A stretch of 28,307 nucleotides of DNA from RGIG4576 sp964613095 (GTDB lineage: Bacteria > Bacteroidota > Bacteroidia > Bacteroidales > Muribaculaceae): NCBI GenBank assembly GCA_964613095.1, contig CAZTFX010000024.1, forward strand, positions 1 through 28,307, given 5' to 3'. Positions within the stretch are counted from its first letter, which is position 1, and the number at the start of each line of letters is the position of its first letter. Below are positions 15,398 through 23,668 of this stretch, one piece after another. The position numbers and the translations under genes were made by a program. Below the pieces are notes generated by a model that saw only the letters and a program-made list of their open reading frames with translations, did no database searches and was not told the DNA's origin.

Positions 15398-17350
15398 ATG
15401 CAAGAAAACAACGAAGAAAAAGTAAATGTAGGGCTACCGGAAAACGCCTTTCGTGAACTTAAAAAAGACGAGAAGTACACTCCGGTACTGCTCCCCAACA
15501 AGAATTATCCCGAAGTAACACCTTACTCGGTGTCAATGGGATTGATTATGGCTGTTATATTCAGTGCGGCAGCTGCATATTTGGGGCTTAAAGTAGGTCA
15601 GGTATTTGAAGCTGCAATTCCTATTGCTATCATTGCGGTAGGTTTATCCAGTGCAACCAAGCGCAAAAATACCCTTGGCGAAAACGTACTTATTCAATCA
15701 ATCGGCTCATGTAGCGGTATTGTAGTAGCAGGTGCAATCTTCACACTTCCTGCTCTTTACATTTTGAAGGCTAAATATCCCGAAATTGCAGTAAGTTTCC
15801 TTGAGATTTTCCTTAGCTCTATGTTAGGCGGTGTTTTAGGAATATTGTTCTTTATTCCATTCCGTAAATATTTCTGCTCTGACATGCATGGTAAATTCCC
15901 ATTCCCAGAAGCAACAGCAACTACACAAGTACTCATCTCAGGAGAAAAGGGAGGAAACCAAGCAATGCCCCTTATCATGGCAGGACTTATTGGTGGTATC
16001 TACGATTTTCTGCTTTCTACATTCGGTTGGTGGAGTGAAGTTTTATCAACTAGGGCAATACCGGCATTGAATGCAATGGCAGACAAGACCAAAGCCGTTT
16101 TCAGTATTAATACAGGTGCAGCTGTTATGGGTCTTGGGTTTATTGTAGGATTAAAATACAGTTTCATTATTTTTGCCGGTAGTGCTTTTATTTGGTGGAT
16201 TATCATACCTCTATTGGGAATGAATCCTGCAATGGCAGCAGTCCCTGCTGAAGAAATTTTCTCAGGATCGGCACGTTTCATTGGTATCGGTGGTATTGCA
16301 ATGAGTGGTGTAATAGGAATCATCAAATCATGGAGTATTATTAAGAGTGCCGTAGGTCTTGCTTCACGTGAAATCAAAGGTAATTCAGGCGAAGCCAAAG
16401 CTGTGGTACGCACCCAAAAAGACCTTACAATGAAAGTTGTTGTATTCTCTCTACTTGCAGCATTCCTTGTAACATTTGTATTCTTCTACGTTGGAGTTAT
16501 TCATAACCTATTACAAACAGTTGTAGCATTTATCGTTGTAGCAGTCATCGCATTCTTATTCACAACAGTAGCAGCTAATGCAATTGCTATTGTAGGAAGT
16601 AACCCTGTTTCGGGAATGACTCTTATGACATTGATTATTGCTTCAGGTATTTTTGTTGCAATTGGTCTTAAAGGTTCATCAGGAATTGTTGCGTCAATGG
16701 TAATAGGTGGTGTTGTATGTACAGCATTATCAATGGCAGGAGGTATGGTAACCGACATGAAAGTGGGATATTGGCTTGGAACGACTCCTAGTAAACAACA
16801 ATCATGGAAATTCTTAGGAACATTCGTATCGGCAGCTACCGTTGGTGGCGTAATGCTTATTCTTAACGATGTTTACGGATTCACAGGTGAAAATGCACTT
16901 GTTGCACCACAGGCGAATGCTATGGCAGCAGTAATCGATCCATTAATGATGGGTGGTGAAACTCCATGGCTATTATACATTGTCGGTGCAGTACTTGCCA
17001 TTCTTCTTAATTGGCTTGGTGTTCCCGCTTTAGCATTCTCTTTAGGTATGTTCATTCCTATGCAATTGAATGCTCCTCTACTTGTGGGAGGTCTTATCAG
17101 TTGGTTTGTAAGCAGTCGTTCAAAAGATGAAGCAGTTAACACAGCACGTCAAGAACGCGGTACGCTACTTGCTTCCGGTTTCATTGCCGGTGGTGCATTA
17201 CTTGGTGTTGTAAGTGCAGGTATGCGTTTCTTTGGTTTTGAATACTCTTGTACATTTGGAGAAACCCAACTTCAAGTTACAGGACTTATCGTATATATTC
17301 TGCTTCTTTCATGGTTCACATGGAGTTGCTTGAAAGCAAAGAAAGACTAA
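15398..17350 (+). CDS. OPT-family oligopeptide transporter
   Basis: 650-residue polytopic inner-membrane protein with roughly 14-16 hydrophobic segments. Family features include the N-terminal YTPVLLPNKNYPEVTPYS, the first helix region AVIFSAAAAYLGLKVGQVFEAAIP, the hallmark GKFPFPEATATTQVL loop, and later ANAIAIVGSNPVSGMT and DMKVGYWLGTTPSKQQ. Members carry out proton-coupled uptake of small peptides or, in some branches, metal chelates; the substrate here cannot be told. It is the last gene of the glyS-FKBP-OPT run and is followed by a strong hairpin. Length and completeness are normal. Confidence 0.95.
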   Translation: MQENNEEKVNVGLPENAFRELKKDEKYTPVLLPNKNYPEVTPYSVSMGLIMAVIFSAAAAYLGLKVGQVFEAAIPIAIIAVGLSSATKRKNTLGENVLIQSIGSCSGIVVAGAIFTLPALYILKAKYPEIAVSFLEIFLSSMLGGVLGILFFIPFRKYFCSDMHGKFPFPEATATTQVLISGEKGGNQAMPLIMAGLIGGIYDFLLSTFGWWSEVLSTRAIPALNAMADKTKAVFSINTGAAVMGLGFIVGLKYSFIIFAGSAFIWWIIIPLLGMNPAMAAVPAEEIFSGSARFIGIGGIAMSGVIGIIKSWSIIKSAVGLASREIKGNSGEAKAVVRTQKDLTMKVVVFSLLAAFLVTFVFFYVGVIHNLLQTVVAFIVVAVIAFLFTTVAANAIAIVGSNPVSGMTLMTLIIASGIFVAIGLKGSSGIVASMVIGGVVCTALSMAGGMVTDMKVGYWLGTTPSKQQSWKFLGTFVSAATVGGVMLILNDVYGFTGENALVAPQANAMAAVIDPLMMGGETPWLLYIVGAVLAILLNWLGVPALAFSLGMFIPMQLNAPLLVGGLISWFVSSRSKDEAVNTARQERGTLLASGFIAGGALLGVVSAGMRFFGFEYSCTFGETQLQVTGLIVYILLLSWFTWSCLKAKKD

Positions 17351-17370
17351 ACTAAATGAACTTTTATATA

Positions 17371-17406
17371 AAAATAGATAGCACAAAAAAGTGCTATCTA
17401 TTTTTG
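17371..17406. terminator. Bidirectional terminator between OPT and metal ABC genes
   Basis: ATAGATAGCAC pairs with GTGCTATCTAT around an A6 loop (arms 17374-17384 and 17391-17401), flanked by A-run on the left and T-run on the right, so it should work on both strands for the convergent genes. Confidence 0.9.
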
Positions 17407-17453
17407 TTTTTGGTAAAAACCGACTATGTGCGGGGCAACAATTGCCTTATATT

Positions 17454-18158
17454 TCAATCGCACTCAGTCTGTATAAAATGACGATGTGCATGACAATCTT
17501 CAATGCCATGATCTACAATTATGTGACGATTTGCCATCTGCATAATTCGAGCCATTTCATGTGAGACAAGAATTATTGTTGTTTTCTTAGACAATTCCTC
17601 TACTATATTATAAAATTGCGATTCAAATGTCTTGTCAACATAAGATAAAGGTTCATCTAAAACCAAAACGGATGGATTGGCTATAATAGAACGCCCGAAA
17701 AGAACACGTTGCAATTGTCCCCCCGATAAATTCCCTATTGAAGAATTGCGATATTGCGCCATTCCTATCAGTTCTAAAATATCATCAACTCTGCTGTTCT
17801 CCTCATCGGTTAACTTATTATTCCATACAAATCTGTTCTTTAGTAATCCTGAGCCTACAACCTCTTCAACCGTTATCGGAAAACGATGGTCAATGGCATT
17901 TTTCTGCGGTAAATATCCTATATTTAATTTTTCTATTGTCCGCCCTTCATCATAAAATCGCACCGCACCATATTCCGGCTTTATAAGTCCTAATATTACA
18001 CGTAATAAAGAAGTTTTACCACCTCCATTGGGTCCGGTAATGGCAATAAAATCCCCTTTATTCACTAGCAGATTAACATTCGGGATAATTACATGTTGGT
18101 CATACCCCACGACCACATTATCCAACTCTATTATTTTATTTATTTCGTGTAAGTGCAT
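17454..18158 (-). CDS. Metal ABC transporter ATPase (ZnuC/MntB-like)
   Basis: 234 residues. Walker A is at 42-50 (GPNGGGKTS, the GGGKT form typical of zinc/manganese importers). The Q-loop is in GYLPQKNAIDHRFPITVEEVV, signature LSGGQLQR at 144-151, Walker B VLVLDEPLSYVD at 164-175 and H-loop His200. The tail DCHAHRHFIQTEC has several Cys/His and may bind metal, which is inference. The start overlaps the end of the binding-protein gene by 23 bp, so the two are translationally coupled. No permease gene lies next to it: downstream is the convergent OPT gene. Zinc is the more likely substrate given the His-rich partner, but manganese or iron cannot be excluded. Confidence 0.92.
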   Translation of the reverse strand: MHLHEINKIIELDNVVVGYDQHVIIPNVNLLVNKGDFIAITGPNGGGKTSLLRVILGLIKPEYGAVRFYDEGRTIEKLNIGYLPQKNAIDHRFPITVEEVVGSGLLKNRFVWNNKLTDEENSRVDDILELIGMAQYRNSSIGNLSGGQLQRVLFGRSIIANPSVLVLDEPLSYVDKTFESQFYNIVEELSKKTTIILVSHEMARIMQMANRHIIVDHGIEDCHAHRHFIQTECD

Positions 18159-19032
18159 TTGTTATTTTTTTCATTTCCTCAGCCCAATCATAACTCATAG
18201 GATTTATCTCTATCATTTCGGCACCAAGTTGTTCATTGATGGTTTGTATCTGGCGACTGTCAAATTCTTTTTGATAAAACAGAACTTTAACATCATGTTC
18301 ACGAGCCATGTCTATTTCGCGTTTCAAGACCGAAGCAGGAACTTCTTTGCCCTCATTTTCCATAGCAATCTGGATTAAGCCATAATCTCTGGCAAAATAA
18401 CTTAATGATGGATGCCACACAGCAAAAGCACTGCCTTTCACCGAATCCATTTTTTCAGCAAGTTCTGTTTCCAGCTCAGATAATTCCATCAATAAAGCAT
18501 TATAATTCTTTGTATAATATTTTTTATTCTGAGAATCTATTTCAAGCAGAGCTTTATACATATTCTGCGCTATAATTTTCGCATTAGGTACCGAAGTCCA
18601 CACATGTGGATCTATCTCATGGCTATGACTATGAGAATGTTCATGAGAATGAACACCACCATGAGTACCTTTTAACAAATCAATACCATCGGAAGTATCA
18701 ACAATAACCAAATCCGGATTATTATTCTTAATCTTATTTAGAATAGCTAGTTCAAATCCAATGTTCCCCATGCGTAAATAAGCCTTACTGCGTTCCAAAT
18801 TTATCAAATGGGTCATACTCGGCTCATATGACTCAGGATTACTCCCTTGAGCCAACAAACACAGTACATCAAATTTATCTCCTGCTATTTTCTCTAAAAA
18901 ATAGCGTTGTGGTTGTATTGACACAGCCAATACCGGTTTTGTTGGTACAGAATTACAAGACGTTACAAAACCCACAATAGTCCAAAAGATAAAAGAGACT
19001 ATTAATATATATTTTTTATTGTATTTAATCAT
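18136..19032 (-). CDS. Metal ABC transporter substrate-binding lipoprotein (ZnuA-like)
   Basis: 298 residues; lipobox Cys26 (FVTSC). It has the TroA/ZnuA fold: AVSIQPQRYFLEKIAGD, then LAQGSNPESYEPSM, a His-rich loop at 124-138 (seven His), DPHVWTSVPNAKIIAQNMYKAL (141 onward), WHPSLSYFARDYGL (His207) and QKEFDSRQIQTI. Family metal ligands would be the residue in the P-x-x-Y segment, His143, His207 and an acidic residue near the end. Here the first position is Glu67 rather than His, as I recall is common in Bacteroidota members. The His-rich loop is typical of zinc binders. It captures metal in the periplasm for the ATPase gene it overlaps; the permease is missing from this locus. Confidence 0.92.
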   Translation of the reverse strand: MIKYNKKYILIVSFIFWTIVGFVTSCNSVPTKPVLAVSIQPQRYFLEKIAGDKFDVLCLLAQGSNPESYEPSMTHLINLERSKAYLRMGNIGFELAILNKIKNNNPDLVIVDTSDGIDLLKGTHGGVHSHEHSHSHSHEIDPHVWTSVPNAKIIAQNMYKALLEIDSQNKKYYTKNYNALLMELSELETELAEKMDSVKGSAFAVWHPSLSYFARDYGLIQIAMENEGKEVPASVLKREIDMAREHDVKVLFYQKEFDSRQIQTINEQLGAEMIEINPMSYDWAEEMKKITNALTRNK

Positions 19033-19079
19033 CTTTTCAAAGGTTTATAATATTCCTAGGCTATAAAATTACTTATTTT

Positions 19080-19102
19080 AACAAAGCTATCATGCTTTTG
19101 TT
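19080..19102 (-). promoter_or_regulatory. Possible promoter and operator of the metal ABC genes
   Basis: On the minus strand TAGCTTTG (19082-19089) matches the -7 consensus, though no TTTG is well placed. It overlaps an imperfect inverted repeat, AACAAAGC (19080-19087) and GCTTTTGTT (19094-19102), separated by TATCAT. An operator over a -7 box would suit a metal-responsive repressor; this is inference. Confidence 0.33.
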
Positions 19103-19156
19103 CGCATTTTAACAATACATAATAACGTATTTAACATAATTATCAATGCACATAGC

Positions 19157-19702
19157 TTAATATTCATTTATCGGCTTATATACTTCCCGACGAATGATAT
19201 CTCCCATCTGTTTTACCTTATTTATATCATTCACTTGCAATGTCATTAATTTCATCTCAACCGATCCCCCCCCTTCTTCATAAGGTGGTTGCATATAATC
19301 TAAACGTTTCCAGATTATAAAACAATGTCTCATATAAAAATCTACTCTACGGCGAGCATCATAAGCTTCCGGCAGTTCAACTTCAAGTACAATAGGCGTT
19401 TTACCACATTTATCTATAAAATGAGAAAGCAATCCCGATCCTATGCCATTACCACGTTTATTTACATCCACAGCAAAATGCTCTATATATCTGAATGTTT
19501 CAAAATCCCAATACGAAAGAAATCCTAAAAGTTCACCATCTTCGGTTGCAGCAATTATTTTAAATGGAACTGTTTCTTTTTCCAATAATGTTTCAACACA
19601 TGTAAATTTTCTACGTTCCGCAGGCGGGAAAGAACCATTATACAATAATTCTATTGACTTTAACAACTCGGAATGTGGCAAAACATCTGAATAAACTATC
19701 AT
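19157..19702 (-). CDS. GNAT-family N-acetyltransferase
   Basis: 181 residues, cytoplasmic, one GNAT domain. Acetyl-CoA-binding motif A is clear: FAVDVNKRGNGIGSGLLSHFIDK (about 76-98), preceded by the strand-turn region LLGFLSYWDFETFRYIEHF and followed by VLEVELPEAYDARRRVDFYMRHCF, where the family has its second CoA-contact helix. The acceptor substrate cannot be predicted; the nearest look is to small-molecule or uncharacterised GNATs rather than ribosomal protein acetylases. Single gene, divergent from the Lrp/AsnC regulator, with its own promoter at 19761-19793. Confidence 0.9.
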   Translation of the reverse strand: MIVYSDVLPHSELLKSIELLYNGSFPPAERRKFTCVETLLEKETVPFKIIAATEDGELLGFLSYWDFETFRYIEHFAVDVNKRGNGIGSGLLSHFIDKCGKTPIVLEVELPEAYDARRRVDFYMRHCFIIWKRLDYMQPPYEEGGGSVEMKLMTLQVNDINKVKQMGDIIRREVYKPINEY

Positions 19703-19760
19703 CGTATCTTTTTTTTTATTACATTTGCTTTTAATTTTATTCTGCCTTCAAAAAGGCTTA

Positions 19761-19793
19761 CAAAATTAGGATAATTTATAGAATAAATACAAA
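19761..19793 (-). promoter_or_regulatory. Promoter of the GNAT gene
   Basis: Minus strand: TTTG (19790-19793), a 21-bp spacer, then TAATTTTG (19761-19768), both matching the consensus; implied leader about 50 nt. It lies in the 105-bp divergent gap shared with the Lrp-type gene, so binding by that regulator could affect both. Confidence 0.55.
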
Positions 19794-19807
19794 CAAAATA
19801 ACTTTTT

Positions 19808-20284
19808 ATGGCAAATTCTCAATTGGATTCACTCGACCACAAGATATTGGAAACATTATCACAAAACGCAAGAAAGCCATATCTTGAAATTGCTCGAGAA
19901 TGTGGAGTATCGGGTGCTGCCATCCATCAAAGAATACAAAAGCTACACACAATCGGTGTTATAAAAGGAGCCGAAGCACTAATAGAACCTACTACCATAG
20001 GCTATGACACATGTGCTTACATAGGTTTTTTCCTTAATGACACATCTAAGTTTGATGAAATAGTTGACAAATTAAAGGACATACCCGAAGTTGTAGAATG
20101 TCACCTTACTACGGGTAAATATGACCTATTGATAAAACTGTTTGCAAAAAACAACAATCATTTGCTTAAAATAATACAAAGCAAAATACAAACTCTCGGA
20201 TTGGCAAGAACAGAAACTCTTATTTCATTCAAAGAAGTTTTCCGTCGACAAATTCCAATAACTGAAGAAACTGAAATCAAATAA
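19808..20284 (+). CDS. Lrp/AsnC-family transcriptional regulator
   Basis: 158 residues. The N-terminal helix-turn-helix (~7-55) reads LDSLDHKILETLSQNARKPY then LEIARECGVSGAAIHQRIQKL and GVIKG, the standard AsnC-type opening. The C-terminal RAM ligand domain (~68-145) contains CAYIGFFL, DIPEVVECHLTTGKYDLLIKLFA and ESLISFKE-like TLISFKEVF. Such proteins form octamers that sense amino acids. The gene ends 38 bp before trpS on the same strand, so co-transcription and tryptophan- or amino-acid-responsive control are possible but not shown by the sequence. Confidence 0.93.
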   Translation: MANSQLDSLDHKILETLSQNARKPYLEIARECGVSGAAIHQRIQKLHTIGVIKGAEALIEPTTIGYDTCAYIGFFLNDTSKFDEIVDKLKDIPEVVECHLTTGKYDLLIKLFAKNNNHLLKIIQSKIQTLGLARTETLISFKEVFRRQIPITEETEIK

Positions 20285-20322
20285 TTTTTTTGTATAGAAA
20301 CATAATTGATTATTTTTAATAT

Positions 20323-21390
20323 ATGAAAGAAATCGTACTTAGCGGAATACGCGCCACAGGACAGTTGCATTTGGGAAACTATTATGGTGCGTTAAGCAAA
20401 TTTGTGAGAATGCAAGAAGAAGGTATCTATGACAGTAATTTTTTTATTGCCGATCTTCATGCCCTCACCACACATCCGGATCCTAAAATTTTACATAATA
20501 ACGTAAAAAGTATTCTTTCCGAATACTTAGCAGCAGGTCTCGATCCGGAAAAATCTACAATCTTCGTTCAAAGTGATGTTCCTGAAGTTTCGGAACTATT
20601 CCTTTTACTTAACATGCATGTAGGCATTGGTGAACTTATGCGCACAGCATCTTTTAAGGATAAAGCACGTAAGCAATTAGGTATTAAGACTGAAAACGAT
20701 AACGATGATAATATTGAAAAAGAAATCATAGGTACCGATTCCAATAAACGTGTAAATGCCGGTCTTCTTACTTACCCTACACTAATGGCAGTCGATATCC
20801 TTATTCAACATGCCGATCATGTTCCGGTAGGCAAAGACCAAGAACAACATCTTGAGTTAACTCGTCGTTTTGCTCGTCGTTTTAATTCTGTATATGGCGT
20901 AGAATACTTCAAGGAACCGGCAAATTTCAATTTCGGCGGTGCACCTGTAAAAGTACCGGGTCTTGATGGTTCCGGTAAAATGGGAAAATCGGAAGGCAAC
21001 TGTATTTACCTTCTTGATGAAGAAAAGGTACTTCGCAAAAAGGTAATGCGCGCTGTAACCGATGAAGGTCCGAAGGAGCCTAATTCTCCTATGAGTGAAC
21101 CGATAAAGAACTTGTTTACCCTATTGGAACTTGTATCTACTCCCGATAAAGTTAAATTCTTTACCGACGCTTATAATGATTGTTCTATTCGTTACGGAGA
21201 CTTGAAAAAAGAATTGGCTCAAGACATCATTAACGTAACAGCTCCAATACGCGAAAGAATCATCGATATTCAAAATAATGATGAATACCTTGCAAAAGCA
21301 GTTTGCATGGGAGCTGAAAAAGCAAGAGCAAGAGCTTCAAAAACACTTGAAGATGTGCGCCAAATAATGGGTATTAAAAGATTTTGGTAA
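20323..21390 (+). CDS. trpS: Tryptophanyl-tRNA synthetase
   Basis: 355-residue class I enzyme that charges tRNA-Trp. The HIGH-type motif is HLGNYYGAL (16-24), preceded by SGIRATGQL. The KMSKS-type motif is KMGKS (219-223) in DGSGKMGKSEGN. The tryptophan pocket region NAGLLTYPTLMAVDIL and VGKDQEQHLELTRRFARRFN is intact. An insertion rich in Asn/Asp (~121-140) lies where many Bacteroidota TrpRS carry one. Length fits the usual 330-350 plus that insertion. A perfect hairpin terminator follows directly. Confidence 0.97.
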   Translation: MKEIVLSGIRATGQLHLGNYYGALSKFVRMQEEGIYDSNFFIADLHALTTHPDPKILHNNVKSILSEYLAAGLDPEKSTIFVQSDVPEVSELFLLLNMHVGIGELMRTASFKDKARKQLGIKTENDNDDNIEKEIIGTDSNKRVNAGLLTYPTLMAVDILIQHADHVPVGKDQEQHLELTRRFARRFNSVYGVEYFKEPANFNFGGAPVKVPGLDGSGKMGKSEGNCIYLLDEEKVLRKKVMRAVTDEGPKEPNSPMSEPIKNLFTLLELVSTPDKVKFFTDAYNDCSIRYGDLKKELAQDIINVTAPIRERIIDIQNNDEYLAKAVCMGAEKARARASKTLEDVRQIMGIKRFW

Positions 21391-21391
21391 A

Positions 21392-21430
21392 TAATAAAAA
21401 AAACGGCTTAAAGCCGTTTTTTTATTATTA
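21392..21430. terminator. Bidirectional terminator between trpS and the YvlD-type gene
   Basis: CGGCT-TAA-AGCCG hairpin (core 21404-21416) flanked by eight A on the left and seven T on the right, with the symmetry extended by ATAATA/TATTAT. It starts 2 bp past the trpS stop and overlaps the end of the convergent gene, so it serves both. Confidence 0.95.
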
Positions 21431-21775
21431 ATCATTAAAGAAAATAAAATTCAAAATCCATGAAACAACCGCAAGAGCTATACTATAAAACAAAGCGGGA
21501 AAGAATCCATCTACTATTATACTTTCCGACACAAATAGTTCACATAATAGAACCATAGATGCATTTATTACTATGGAAAACAATCCTAATGTAAGCAAAG
21601 TAACAGGAAAAGCAAGCAATTTAACAACAGGCTTTACAAATGTATTCAATAAACCCAATACAGCCGAAACGATTAAAGCACCCTTAAAACCTACAACATT
21701 TATTCCGGGCACAAAACATGCTGCAACATATACTGCTACGGCATATATTAGAAATTTTACTAGAAATTTTATCAT
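21428..21775 (-). CDS. YvlD-type four-helix membrane protein (annotated as phage holin family)
   Basis: 115 residues, four hydrophobic helices (about 5-25, 33-50, 55-80, 88-112). The signature LNTFVKPVVKLLAFPVTLLTLGLFSIVINA is the YvlD/superfamily IV pattern. Databases often label this family 'phage holin', but nothing here is phage-related and no lysis genes are nearby; it is a chromosomally widespread small membrane protein of unclear role. The gene begins 15 bp after the barrel-protein gene, suggesting co-transcription. Confidence 0.88.
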   Translation of the reverse strand: MIKFLVKFLIYAVAVYVAACFVPGINVVGFKGALIVSAVLGLLNTFVKPVVKLLAFPVTLLTLGLFSIVINASMVLLCELFVSESIIVDGFFPALFYSIALAVVSWILNFIFFND

Positions 21776-21790
21776 GATATTTTAATCAAT

Positions 21791-22522
21791 TTAAAAATTA
21801 TAGCCAATAGAAAAATCAACACTTCGATTCTTTATACTTGGTTTTCTTTTGAAATCAAGATGTTCTTTTGCAACATTGCGTAATCCGGCATTATAATGTA
21901 CACCCACATAATATTTACCCAAAATCTTAAAACCTGTACCTATTCTTATACCCCAATCGAATTTATCATTACCTGCAATCAATCCATCACTATCATCATA
22001 AAAGCCTATCTTATACTTATAAGATTTTGTTTCTATTCCGTTTCCGCTTGCGTCAATTTCAGTAGATTCCAGTTTATTATCACCTACGGCACCAAAAGCT
22101 ATATACGGTCCGGCTTCTATATGCCATTCAATTGCCGACAATCCGACTTTATATAGTATCATTATTGGAATTTGATAAGTGGAATATCCTGTCTCACCTT
22201 TTGCCATACGCATAGTTTTACCACTGTTATTTATAGTAGCAACAAAATAGTCATAAGACGATTTTTTATAAAAAAATCCTGGTTGCAATGCCACTTTTTC
22301 ACTCAATTTCAAATCAACAACCACACCTAATTGATAGCCACCTTTCCACGTAACATTACTTTCATGCACATTGGCAAACATTTCATCCAAATTTATCGCT
22401 TGTGCCGACATATTTGCTCCCAATCTTATTCCAACCGTTAAAGGTATTTCTTGGGCTTTTATCAATTGAACCGTAAAGACTAAAAAAATAGTACAAATAG
22501 TTCTTAAGATTTTACTTTTCAT
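21791..22522 (-). CDS. Outer-membrane beta-barrel protein (porin family, OmpW/PorT-like)
   Basis: 243 residues from ATG 22520-22522 (MKSKILRTICTIFLVFTVQLIKAQ, signal peptide). The frame extends 21 residues upstream, but that part lacks signal-peptide logic and overlaps the promoter. The mature protein has strands typical of eight-stranded Bacteroidota barrels: TVGIRLGANMS, GGYQLGVVVDLKLSEKVALQPGFFYKK, YQIPIMILYKVG, WHIEAGPYIAFGAVGD, DWGIRIGTGFKILGKYYVGVHYNAGLRNV and the terminal strand SVDFSIGYNF with final Phe, the usual assembly signal. No specific ligand can be assigned. Confidence 0.9.
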   Translation of the reverse strand: MKSKILRTICTIFLVFTVQLIKAQEIPLTVGIRLGANMSAQAINLDEMFANVHESNVTWKGGYQLGVVVDLKLSEKVALQPGFFYKKSSYDYFVATINNSGKTMRMAKGETGYSTYQIPIMILYKVGLSAIEWHIEAGPYIAFGAVGDNKLESTEIDASGNGIETKSYKYKIGFYDDSDGLIAGNDKFDWGIRIGTGFKILGKYYVGVHYNAGLRNVAKEHLDFKRKPSIKNRSVDFSIGYNF

Positions 22523-22552
22523 TAGAAATTTCCTCTTAAAATTTATAATATG

Positions 22553-22582
22553 CAAAGTAACATATTTTTTCTTTATAAACAA
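22553..22582 (-). promoter_or_regulatory. Promoter of the barrel-protein gene
   Basis: Minus strand: TTG (22580-22582), 19-21 bp, then TTACTTTG ending at 22553, one mismatch from TAnnTTTG. This places the start of transcription about 24 nt before ATG 22522 and supports that start over the longer frame. Confidence 0.45.
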
Positions 22583-22654
22583 CACTAAAACATATTATCC
22601 ACCATTTTTTTAAACTTTTATCCCATTCTCGCTTTTTCTATCATTACATTTTAT

Positions 22655-22662
22655 TAAATTTG
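22655..22662 (+). promoter_or_regulatory. Possible -7 element of the yitT-tdk unit
   Basis: TAAATTTG matches TAnnTTTG 37 bp before the YitT start. The upstream region has only TTTTT near the -33 position, so the call rests on one box. Confidence 0.33.
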
Positions 22663-22698
22663 TCAGTCATTTTATAAATACACAAAAAAATAACAAAT

Positions 22699-23655
22699 AT
22701 GCCAACTAAAAGAAGTATGTGGAACACAACACGAGACTATATTTTTATTGTACTCGGACTAGCAAGTTACGCATTTGGATTCACTGCGTTCATTCTACCT
22801 GAAAAAATCGTAATCGGTGGCGTTGCCGGTATGGCTTCACTTTTATATTACAAATGGGCTATTCCTGTTGAACTTGGGAACTATGCCATTAATATAATTC
22901 TGTTGATAATGGCGGCAAAAGTAGTAGGAATGACTTTTGTAAAACGTACCATTTTCGGAACAACGGTATTAAGTTTACTTATCGGATTGTTTCAACCTAT
23001 ATTATCGGGAATAACCATTGTTTCGGGACAACCGTTTATGAGTGTTGTATTAGGCGCTTTACTATGCGGATTTGGTATAGGTCTCACTTTTGTTCATAAT
23101 GGCAGTTCGGGCGGTACCGACATTATTGCTGCAATGGTATCAAAACGCAGCAATGTTACCATTGGTCGTATGATTCTATATGTAGACTTCATGATCATCT
23201 CGTCTTCTTATTTATTATTCCATAGTATTGAAAAGATTGTATATGGCGTAGTGTTCGTCTTAATACTATCCTACATAACCGACCTTGTCATCAACACCAA
23301 CCGCCAAGCTATTCAATTCACAATATTTTCCGATAAATGGAAAGAAATAGCCGATGCCATTATTCGTGATGCACATCGTGGTTGTACCGTTCTCGACGGT
23401 CAAGGTTGGTACACCAAGAACAACGTTAAAATGCTTATTGTAATGTGTCGAAAAATAGAAACCGTTACAATCTTCCGCATAATTAAATCAGTCGATAACG
23501 AAGCTTTTATTACTCAATCTAAGGTAAATGGAGTGTATGGAAGAGGATTTGATAACATGAAAGTAAAAATGAAAAAGAACATTGCCGATGATGTTCGCCA
23601 TGTTCATCCTCAAGCTTATTACGGTAATGAAGCAAAGAAAAACCAGAATAAATAA
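22699..23655 (+). CDS. YitT-family membrane protein (DUF161/DUF2179)
   Basis: 318 residues. Five to six hydrophobic helices occupy ~12-200 (DYIFIVLGLASYAFGFTAFI, GGVAGMASLLYY, YAINIILLIMAAKVVG, VVLGALLCGFGIGLTFVHNGSSGGTDIIA, IVYGVVFVLILSYITDLVIN). A soluble DUF2179 domain at ~210-290 has TIFSDKWKEIADAI, RGCTVLDGQGWYT and FITQSKVNGVYGRGFD. The GGTDIIA segment is the family hallmark. The transport role is not established. The gene is complete and 13 bp upstream of tdk. Confidence 0.93.
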   Translation: MPTKRSMWNTTRDYIFIVLGLASYAFGFTAFILPEKIVIGGVAGMASLLYYKWAIPVELGNYAINIILLIMAAKVVGMTFVKRTIFGTTVLSLLIGLFQPILSGITIVSGQPFMSVVLGALLCGFGIGLTFVHNGSSGGTDIIAAMVSKRSNVTIGRMILYVDFMIISSSYLLFHSIEKIVYGVVFVLILSYITDLVINTNRQAIQFTIFSDKWKEIADAIIRDAHRGCTVLDGQGWYTKNNVKMLIVMCRKIETVTIFRIIKSVDNEAFITQSKVNGVYGRGFDNMKVKMKKNIADDVRHVHPQAYYGNEAKKNQNK

Positions 23656-23668
23656 TTAAATATTTGCA

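Noticed and set aside
16000..17142. Three minus-strand open frames opposite the OPT transporter gene
   Set aside because: Their Pro/Ala/Thr/Ile-rich products are the usual antisense shadow of a hydrophobic membrane protein; no promoter or family match.
21428..21775. Phage holin label as a sign of a prophage
   Set aside because: The YvlD-type four-helix family is chromosomal and widespread; no capsid, integrase, endolysin or attachment site is seen nearby.
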